A stretch of DNA of 11,435 nucleotides from Prevotella sp. UBA4268 (lineage in GTDB: Bacteria; Bacteroidota; Bacteroidia; Bacteroidales; Bacteroidaceae). Under the pieces are notes generated by a model that was not told the DNA's origin, ran no database searches, and saw nothing but the letters and a program-made list of their open reading frames with translations. Position numbers and translations under genes: made by a program. Position 1 is the stretch's first letter. The number at the start of each line of letters is the position of its first letter. Location: assembly GCA_002395135.1 (NCBI GenBank), contig DGWC01000088.1, positions 1 to 11,435 of the forward strand, written 5' to 3'. Positions 6,332-11,435 of the stretch are shown here, piece after piece.

Positions 6332-6434
6332 AAAGTGGAGCAGTATCGATAAAGCCTTGCTCCCCGCATTTAAGCGTTATCTGGGCAGGTGTTTCCACCT
6401 CCACAAATCAGCATTGCTGTTGATTTCTGCTGCA
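6303..6434 (-). ncRNA. Candidate structured small RNA after the R-M operon
   Basis: A stretch of about 130 nt between the endonuclease stop (6487) and the next operon with no plausible minus-strand gene. From a -7 box at 6441-6448 the minus strand folds into consecutive hairpins: CAGC/GCTG at 6409-6419, AGGTG-GAAA-CACCT at 6387-6400 (a GNRA tetraloop on this strand), GGAGCA/TGCTCC at 6337-6363, then the terminator at 6308-6331. The GAAA and TACG loops and a G-U pair only make sense on the minus strand, so strand choice is supported. It could instead be a structured 3' UTR of the endonuclease transcript. No known RNA family is recognised. Confidence 0.45.
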
Positions 6435-6440
6435 GAATTA

Positions 6441-6448
6441 CAAAGTTA
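6441..6448 (-). promoter_or_regulatory. Possible -7 element of the candidate small RNA
   Basis: TAACTTTG on the minus strand, matching TAnnTTTG. A TTTG lies upstream but only 12 nt away, shorter than the usual 19-21, so the promoter is incomplete by consensus. Confidence 0.35.
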
Positions 6449-6486
6449 TTCCGAAAGTTCCAAATTTTTTTACAGTTTTTTTATTC

Positions 6487-8154
6487 CTAAAGAGTTTCTT
6501 CTGCAGCCATTGATAGAGATATTGCTGATTCTATCTTTTCGTCTGCCGCAGACCTGTATGAATAATCGAAAAGTAAATGCCTCCGTTCCAGATATACGAT
6601 GAAATCTCCTATAGCAAAAGGACGTATGATTCGTTCGCCTTTTGTAGAATAGGCTATGAACTGTATCTGTCTCTCACTGTCTGTATATATAGAAGGTGCA
6701 ACGAAAATACACTGTGCTTTTTGTTGTTTTTGGAAATCAGTCAGGTGGCGTTCTATGGGCCACACCTCCATCATGGTTTGTGTTCTACCCATAGCCATGG
6801 TCACCTCTACAAGTACACCATTTTGGAGTTCATAACATTCAATGTCGCCCTTATTGCCACCTGCTGTCGATGTGGGCAACCCTTCGTCATCGCAACTGTA
6901 ATTTGGAACAACTCGCACCTTTGGCATCTTGCATCGGATTGCCAGCGCAGTAAGAAACTCCAGCCGAGTAGGGGCGGCTAGAAGTTTTAGCACATTGTCC
7001 GTACTGCTTTTCTTTGTGGCAAGATTGGTCAGTTCTTTCTTAATCATTGCCCAGTTGTATATGGACAACCAGTTGTCAAGCAACTTCTCGCTTGTCGAGG
7101 CAGAAGGCTTGTGAGATGTTATCTGGATGAGGTTTGTATCAAGCTCGGCCATATAGTCAAAATAGGCTCGCTCGTCATTGAAATGGGTATAGTGGGAATA
7201 ATGTGACAGGATGTAGTCAACTTTCTCGTTTTCATTTTTGTTAATGTCGATGAAACGACCAGCTCCTCGCAATGAAATCAATCCCGTCATACGCATCTTG
7301 CGTATAAATTCGTCTGGGTATTCATCAACAATAGACTTGACTTTGAAGTCCTTGAAATTCCCTTCCATAATCTCATCAATGCATACTTCGCATATCACTT
7401 CATCGCTGGGATTGTACCCATGTTCTTGTCTAAGCCTGACGATACGTCTATAGAGAGCTTCGGCATCATTGTCCTTCCAGAATATCAGAAGCGGAAGTTC
7501 TCGCCTCGATATTCCACAACCATTCTGATGCGGATCAGAATTTAGTTTCCGAATGACCTCAAGTAGAAGGACGAGAGGAATGTTGTCATTCAGTACCCGA
7601 ACAAATGGATTCTTACGTTGCGACTTGGCGAGTGCTTGCAGGAATACTTGTTGCTCGTATTCAGGATGCGTTATTTCTGTGGTAACGAAACCGCTTTCCT
7701 GTTCTATTTCTATTTCGAACGATTTAAGTAAATGATGAGCCAACGGGGAGATGACTATTGGCTCACCTGGCCAATAATAGGCCAATCCCAATTCTTTAGT
7801 AAGGTCAAAAATGGTGGCAAAGCGCGACGGCCACCCGTATGCAAAGCCAGCCTCTCCATGATGTTGAGGATTATTACGAAGCATCATACTTACTTCATCG
7901 TCAGTCAGCATATACTCGCTAAATTCTCCGTTATTAGTTGAGGACCATTTGTTTTTCACCGACATCAACTTTTTCATGGGACGATAGAGACCGTAACGAA
8001 TAGCGTCTCCGCAAATATTAATAGCTAGATTATCATTAAGCACTTGCCCTTCGTATTTGTTCAGCACATAGAGCATATACTTCAACCTCCCAGGGTTGCG
8101 CATCGTTGTGGTGTAAAGCAACGGTTTGTACTCGAGTTCACTTTTTCTCGGCAT
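6487..8154 (-). CDS. AlwI/BstNBI-family type IIS restriction endonuclease
   Basis: A 555-aa protein matching the AlwI family of type IIS enzymes, which bind an asymmetric site with the N-terminal part and cut a few bases away with a C-terminal PD-(D/E)XK-like domain. The nuclease core is visible: E399 (TRLEFL), D437 (NKGDIE), E450 (VLVEVTM) and E463 (TQTMMEVW). As I recall, the catalytic residues of the related nickase Nt.BstNBI are E418, D456, E469 and E482; the spacing (38, 13, 13) is identical here. Length is close to AlwI/PleI/MlyI enzymes. It follows its second methyltransferase by 5 nt, so it is made last in the operon. The recognition sequence cannot be read from the protein; AlwI itself uses GGATC and PleI/MlyI/BstNBI use GAGTC. 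Confidence 0.88.
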   Translation of the reverse strand: MPRKSELEYKPLLYTTTMRNPGRLKYMLYVLNKYEGQVLNDNLAINICGDAIRYGLYRPMKKLMSVKNKWSSTNNGEFSEYMLTDDEVSMMLRNNPQHHGEAGFAYGWPSRFATIFDLTKELGLAYYWPGEPIVISPLAHHLLKSFEIEIEQESGFVTTEITHPEYEQQVFLQALAKSQRKNPFVRVLNDNIPLVLLLEVIRKLNSDPHQNGCGISRRELPLLIFWKDNDAEALYRRIVRLRQEHGYNPSDEVICEVCIDEIMEGNFKDFKVKSIVDEYPDEFIRKMRMTGLISLRGAGRFIDINKNENEKVDYILSHYSHYTHFNDERAYFDYMAELDTNLIQITSHKPSASTSEKLLDNWLSIYNWAMIKKELTNLATKKSSTDNVLKLLAAPTRLEFLTALAIRCKMPKVRVVPNYSCDDEGLPTSTAGGNKGDIECYELQNGVLVEVTMAMGRTQTMMEVWPIERHLTDFQKQQKAQCIFVAPSIYTDSERQIQFIAYSTKGERIIRPFAIGDFIVYLERRHLLFDYSYRSAADEKIESAISLSMAAEETL

Positions 8155-8159
8155 AGGCT

Positions 8160-9071
8160 TTAGTAATTGGTTACTAGCACTTCGCAGAACTGCTTAATGC
8201 TGTTGTCATTGAAACTGATGTAATTGCTTTTGATGGAATGGGCTTGATACTGTTCAGACCATTCCAAGAAGAGAGTGTTAGTGCGCCCACGATAATGGGT
8301 GACGTTAGAGATGGCGAAGTTGACGCCACGTTCATTCAGGTTGTCAAGCAATGCCAGCAGGTCACGCTCGGTATCTTCATTCCATAGTTTATTGTATTCG
8401 CTGAAAGAAATCAGATAGGGTGGGTCGAGATAGACGAGGTCTTCAGGTTGGTAGTCTATGTTGCCAAGAAACTGCCGATAGTCCTCATTGTGCCATTCTA
8501 CTTGTTTCTGGCTGAGTAGTCGGAAATAGTCTGTAAGTGCATCTTGCACATTCTGGTTAAAGTCCACGTTACCGACAGGAAGATTGAATTGCCCCTTGCC
8601 ATTAAACCGTAACATGTGGTTAAATCCGTAGATAAGCAGGAGATAAAGCCTTTGCATGTCTTGCTGACCACCAGTGATAAAGTCTGCCTTCATTCTCTGA
8701 TAGCCCGCTTTATTGTAGCGTGCATAATAGGTCTTCGGGTTGGCAACTTTCATATCCTTTGGAACCACATCACTACGCAATGAGAGTGAAAGCCCATAAT
8801 TGTCTATGATGGTATATAGCTCATCCATAAACTCATTTTCGTGACCAATATGCCCTTGTAGCATCCGATGCAGGTTGATGACGTAACTGTTGATGTCGTT
8901 GAGCAAGTAACTGTCGGCATCGACATTCATCATCACCGACCCTCCACCAACAAACGGCTCTATCAGTCTGTTGATGTGTGCAGAGAAGTGAGTACGAATC
9001 TCTCGCACCAGCTTATACTTATCACCCACGTAGAACAGTGGGGAACGAGCGATTCCGTTTTTCATCATCAA
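8160..9071 (-). CDS. D12-class adenine-N6 DNA methyltransferase (second)
   Basis: A 303-aa Dam-like enzyme that transfers a methyl group from SAM to adenine in the cognate restriction site. Motif X is 'SPLFYVGDKYKLV' near residue 10, the SAM-binding motif I is 'EPFVGGGS' at 38-45 and the catalytic motif IV is DPPY at 216-219 (YLDPPYLISFSEYN). This order is that of the D12/alpha class (Dam, M.DpnII). The length is normal and no key residue is lost. The first methionine is followed by two more, so the true start could be 9065. It overlaps the end of the first methyltransferase by up to 50 nt and is 5 nt from the endonuclease. Two enzymes are needed because a type IIS site is asymmetric and each strand is methylated separately. 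Confidence 0.92.
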   Translation of the reverse strand: MMMKNGIARSPLFYVGDKYKLVREIRTHFSAHINRLIEPFVGGGSVMMNVDADSYLLNDINSYVINLHRMLQGHIGHENEFMDELYTIIDNYGLSLSLRSDVVPKDMKVANPKTYYARYNKAGYQRMKADFITGGQQDMQRLYLLLIYGFNHMLRFNGKGQFNLPVGNVDFNQNVQDALTDYFRLLSQKQVEWHNEDYRQFLGNIDYQPEDLVYLDPPYLISFSEYNKLWNEDTERDLLALLDNLNERGVNFAISNVTHYRGRTNTLFLEWSEQYQAHSIKSNYISFNDNSIKQFCEVLVTNY

Positions 9072-10089
9072 CTTCGGTTATGAATAAATACTCACGATGA
9101 TCATCAAAGTCGGTTTTACCAGAGTTAAAGGCTTTGAACTCATGGTTGAATACCTGCGTATTGCCACATTTGTTCAATACTTCTTCAAGTTGCTCTAGCT
9201 TAATCTTGTTCTCAGACGATGTGCTTTTGGAGTGATAGGTGTTGTTGTACGATACCACCAAATAGCGACTCTTGATGTGGCTCACCAAGTCCGTGAAAGC
9301 GGAGAAAGCAGCATTACGACAATAGTCACTCATATTCTCCTCCTTGGGCTTCAGGGCAGCACCAAATAACTGCGGTTTCTTCCATTGTACCAAGTTTTCA
9401 TATACATGGTAGAAACGACTGTACTGACGGGAGTTGTAGGGAGGGTCGAGATAGGTTAAGTCAACATTGATATTACGGGCTAGCAGGTTTGCGTCTTCCT
9501 GATGAATCTCAACACCATTATATGATTTTGCATCTATCATTCTCATTACGAACTGTTGGGCAACAGGTGCCTTATGATGATAGGCATCGAAGTGTCCCAT
9601 TGTATTGGCGTGACGATCTATACTGTATATCAACGAGGCCATCAACACAGCATATTCTTTATCCGTCAAATCGGCTCGCATCTTCTTCAATTGTTCGCGG
9701 ATATAGCCAACAATCTTGGCCGTATCGTTATGGAAATACTTGCCGCCAAAGTTCTTTGAGAAATAGTTCTCACGCACTTTGTTCGGATTGACAGAATTAA
9801 AATCATCGATGATGGATTGTACCTTTTCTTCGTTCCATTCTGTTGGAGCAAAGAAAGCACGATACATCACGTTATTGGAGTGAAGAAAATCGTTCACCAC
9901 TACTCGCTCATATATCTGCAAAGCCCTATGAGCCACTACACCTGTTCCAGCAAAAATATCACAGAAGGAGTGGACATTATGGGTTTGTTGGTCGATGAGA
10001 CTGAAAATCCAGTCCACCAATTTGGTCTTACAACCGATATACCGACGGCTCTCCAGAGAAAACCGTCGTTCTTCGATGCTATTGTCCAT
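9022..10089 (-). CDS. D12-class adenine-N6 DNA methyltransferase (first)
   Basis: A 355-aa enzyme from the ATG at 10089; a GTG two codons upstream (10095) is the alternative start. Motif X is 'YIGCKTKLVDWI' from residue 17, motif I 'DIFAGTGVV' around 44-52 and motif IV DPPY at 215-218 followed by NSRQYSRFYHVYENL. It is a more divergent D12 member than its neighbour and longer in the middle, where the target-recognition domain lies. It is the first gene of the methyltransferase-methyltransferase-endonuclease operon, so the host is protected before the nuclease appears. The start codon lies inside a 7-bp hairpin and the transcript carries a long structured leader, so translation may be controlled. 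Confidence 0.9.
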   Translation of the reverse strand: MDNSIEERRFSLESRRYIGCKTKLVDWIFSLIDQQTHNVHSFCDIFAGTGVVAHRALQIYERVVVNDFLHSNNVMYRAFFAPTEWNEEKVQSIIDDFNSVNPNKVRENYFSKNFGGKYFHNDTAKIVGYIREQLKKMRADLTDKEYAVLMASLIYSIDRHANTMGHFDAYHHKAPVAQQFVMRMIDAKSYNGVEIHQEDANLLARNINVDLTYLDPPYNSRQYSRFYHVYENLVQWKKPQLFGAALKPKEENMSDYCRNAAFSAFTDLVSHIKSRYLVVSYNNTYHSKSTSSENKIKLEQLEEVLNKCGNTQVFNHEFKAFNSGKTDFDDHREYLFITEVDDEKRNRSFPTVLRG

Positions 10090-10110
10090 AAACACCTATC
10101 ATTGTTTATG
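10087..10110 (-). promoter_or_regulatory. Hairpin sequestering the methyltransferase start
   Basis: On the minus strand CATAAAC, a 10-nt loop, then GTTTATG, whose last three bases are the ATG at 10089. An overlapping imperfect repeat (CTGTCAT/ATGATAG) competes with it. This arrangement suits translational control or an operator. Confidence 0.4.
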
Positions 10111-10139
10111 ACAGTCGCATGGCTTATCGATATGTAATT

Positions 10140-10424
10140 ACGGGATTCGTACAACCTTCCTTACGGACACAGAAAAAGCGCAGACTCGTTCTTAATCCGT
10201 ATCTGGAGGTCGTAGGAATACCCGTATAATGGAGATAAGCCTCAAGCCCACGCTGTCGCGTGAGCAAAAGCCGTATCGTTACCATTATACTGTATCTTGT
10301 GAATTTCCTACGTTCCCAGACACTATCGATAACCAGCTATTGCCGTTATATTATTTCCTCAAAAATCGCACCGCCACCCTGCACTCAGGGAACAAAAGGT
10401 CGTTTACAACCATCGGTCAGTACT
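10140..10424 (-). ncRNA. Long structured leader or ncRNA upstream of the R-M operon
   Basis: About 285 nt after a strong minus-strand promoter, without a credible gene. Pairings (plus-strand positions): 10202-10206 with 10316-10320, 10211-10218 with 10305-10312 (CGTAGGAA/TTCCTACG), 10224-10232 with 10282-10290 (GTATAATGG/CCATTATAC), an inner hairpin 10246-10253 with 10258-10265 extended by 10239-10243 with 10267-10271, and a second stem-loop 10162-10167 with 10196-10201 plus 10171-10174 with 10189-10192 across a symmetric 3x3 loop. Three of the inner pairs are G-U only on the minus strand and mismatches on the plus strand, which supports a minus-strand RNA. The 3' end ACGGGATTC (10140-10148) can also pair with 10216-10225. 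No riboswitch or known family is recognised; it may control methyltransferase expression or act as a separate RNA. Confidence 0.55.
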
Positions 10425-10430
10425 TGATTG

Positions 10431-10461
10431 CAAAGATAATTCATTTATTTAAAACCACAAA
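10431..10461 (-). promoter_or_regulatory. Promoter of the structured leader and R-M operon
   Basis: On the minus strand TTTG at 10461-10458, a 19-nt spacer, then TATCTTTG at 10438-10431. It is a full match to the Bacteroidales consensus. It lies about 340 nt before the first methyltransferase, so the transcript has a long leader. Confidence 0.78.
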
Positions 10462-10635
10462 GGAATTTTTAGATTTTTTGGGTATGATTCATTTATTTTC
10501 CTTTCTCTGCATCGTAAACCCTTTTGTCTTAGCTCATGGAATTTTCGGTGTTCGTTCCTTATTTTAAGTGTTATAGTTGTATGTTGCTCATCTGTCTCCT
10601 GACATCTTTTGCTTCTGTTCCCCTGTTCGCTGTTC
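10462..10635. other. Non-coding stretch without clear features
   Basis: No convincing gene, promoter or repeat is seen in this AT-rich stretch between the R-M promoter and the hairpin cluster. Open frames crossing it show no recognisable protein features. Confidence 0.5.
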
Positions 10636-10757
10636 AGCCGCATTTGTAATGCGGCTGCATTTGGTAGGTGCATTTTTAATGCAGCATTGTCATAGTAATA
10701 GAAAAGACGTGCATTACAAATGCACCTACCAGCAACATCGGCATTGCAAATGCCGAT
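10636..10757. repeat. Cluster of four GCATT-N3-AATGC hairpins
   Basis: Four palindromes share the core GCATT-NNN-AATGC: 10636-10656 (AGCCGCATT/AATGCGGCT), 10669-10683, 10709-10725 (GTGCATT/AATGCAC) and 10737-10757 (ATCGGCATT/AATGCCGAT). The outer bases differ from copy to copy yet remain self-complementary, as expected if folding is selected. In addition 10662-10683 and 10710-10731 form a 22-bp inverted repeat with one mismatch. They look like REP-type elements. Confidence 0.75.
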
Positions 10758-10883
10758 GAACGGAAATTCCTTTTTGTTCAGCCCATGAACGGGAAAACGG
10801 AAAACAAACGGCAGGATTTCCGCTTTTGACATTCTCAGTGTTAATAAATGTTATTTCCAAAGGAGGCGTGTCTTATTTCTTCG

Positions 10884-10891
10884 TACCTTTG
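10884..10891 (+). promoter_or_regulatory. -7 element for the plus-strand HU-like gene
   Basis: TACCTTTG matches TAnnTTTG; no clear -33 TTTG at standard spacing. It would give a leader of about 170 nt before the ATG at 11066. Confidence 0.5.
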
Positions 10892-10911
10892 CAGTGGATT
10901 TCAGGAAGGAC

Positions 10912-10977
10912 CTGCAGAAACGCGATGACGGAGGTCGGAGCAAGCCCAACCGAAGGTCGGAGCAAAACTGCAGAAAC
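10912..10977 (+). repeat. Nested direct repeats in the HU-like gene leader
   Basis: CTGCAGAAAC occurs at 10912-10921 and 10968-10977, and GGTCGGAGCAA at 10933-10943 and 10955-10965, giving an A-B-B-A layout of direct repeats inside the predicted 5' leader. Possible regulator-binding sites or remains of a duplication. Confidence 0.5.
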
Positions 10978-11065
10978 TCGGCAGCAAAAGGGCGCCCACG
11001 CCGTACCCCGGACTGGAGTCAGTGAGACTAACTAACTTATTATTAACTTAAACCCCATTACTACT

Positions 11066-11435
11066 ATGTCACAAATCAACAACATGCAGGTGAATGTGGA
11101 CCTGCGCAAGAACAACAACGAGAAGAGCGACCAGTATGGGAAGCTCTACCCCTACATCCGTCGGAACCGTACCCTCAGCCTCCGCGGACTGGCCAAGCAC
11201 ATTGCCGACCACGGCAGCATCTACACCCGCGACGTGGTGCAGGGAGTGCTGGCGAAGCTCTGCACCTGCATCCCAGAGCTGCTCTCACAGGGCCAGCCCG
11301 TGAAGCTCGACGGTCTGGGAACCTTCTATCCTACCGCTGAGGCCAAGAACGGAGGCATTGAGAGCATCGAGGCGGCCAAGAACATTGCCCCGGACGATGT
11401 CATCGAGGGAGTGCACGTGCGCTTCACGCCTGAGA
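11066..11435 (+). CDS. HU-like (HU-HIG) DNA-binding protein, 3' end outside window
   Basis: The frame opens at ATG 11066 and is still open at the window end (123 codons seen). It begins MSQINNMQVNVDLRKNNNEK. The HU-like fold is visible: LRGLAKHIADHGS, TRDVVQGVLAKL, IPELLSQGQPVKLDGLGTF and then the DNA-binding arm, rich in charged residues (AEAKNGGIESIEAAKN), ending in VIEGVHVRFTPE. This is the Bacteroidales histone-like family that bends or coats DNA, usually small (about 120-200 aa) and often highly expressed. Its GC-rich codon use resembles the primase cassette, not the AT-rich R-M island. It is divergently oriented from the R-M operon. Confidence 0.85.
   Translation, partial: MSQINNMQVNVDLRKNNNEKSDQYGKLYPYIRRNRTLSLRGLAKHIADHGSIYTRDVVQGVLAKLCTCIPELLSQGQPVKLDGLGTFYPTAEAKNGGIESIEAAKNIAPDDVIEGVHVRFTPE

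Noticed and set aside
6303..6434. tracrRNA for a type II CRISPR system
   Set aside because: The hairpin-terminator layout suggested it, but no CRISPR repeat or cas9 is present in the window to pair with.
10140..10320. Integron attC site or transposon end
   Set aside because: The imperfect long inverted repeat resembles one, but no integrase or transposase is nearby and the strand-specific G-U pairs favour an RNA; not fully excluded.
10229..10567. Plus-strand frame of 112 codons
   Set aside because: It crosses the structured leader and the minus-strand promoter, and the translation resembles no protein.
10636..10757. CRISPR array
   Set aside because: Repeats are palindromic, short, unevenly spaced and in both orientations, with no cas genes in the window.
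10449..10832. Minus-strand frame of 127 codons
   Set aside because: It consists largely of translated GCATT hairpins (NAAALQMRL-type sequence); such frames arise from repeats.

Overview
The window looks like a chromosomal accessory region of a Bacteroidales bacterium, most likely Prevotella/Bacteroides-like. Three things point there: repeated use of the Bacteroidales sigma-ABfr promoter pattern (TTTG, 19-20 nt spacer, TAnnTTTG), a VirE_N/DUF3987 primase-helicase cassette with HU-like genes that is typical of these genomes, and the absence of strong Shine-Dalgarno sites. Species cannot be fixed from the sequence.

Layout, right to left on the minus strand, which carries almost everything. (1) 154-4303 is a GC-rich cassette: a 193-aa protein of unknown function, a large BT4734-type primase-helicase, a 43-aa protein, a phage-like 'P5' protein and an HU-like DNA-binding protein. 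The genes overlap or nearly abut, so they are probably co-transcribed. Upstream lie iteron-like ATGCTAC repeats, a 45-bp AT-only tract and inverted copies of the repeat (4402-4526). They are followed by a small gene with OB-fold-like features (4534-4836). Together these look like a replication module. (2) 5019-6100 is a two-gene operon with its own strong promoter and intrinsic terminator. It encodes a winged-helix (HARE-HTH-like) protein and an unknown helical protein. Both carry a similar glycine/valine-rich motif of about 30 residues. (3) 6300-6450 holds a compact set of hairpins ending in a UNCG-loop terminator with a U-tract, a good candidate small RNA. (4) 6487-10089 is a complete type IIS restriction-modification system: two D12-class adenine methyltransferases and an AlwI/BstNBI-family endonuclease. 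(5) 10140-10461 holds a strong promoter followed by a leader of about 300 nt with an elaborate fold, directly upstream of the first methyltransferase. (6) 10630-10760 holds four GCATT-N3-AATGC hairpins. (7) 11066 to the window end, on the plus strand, is an HU-like gene cut by the window edge.

Working together: the R-M system and the neighbouring two-gene operon form a small defence-type island, visibly more AT-rich than the flanking primase/HU cassette and therefore probably acquired separately. The best candidates for something undescribed are the structured leader RNA (10140-10424), the small RNA at 6303-6434 and the shared-motif two-gene operon. All three are inferred from sequence pattern alone.
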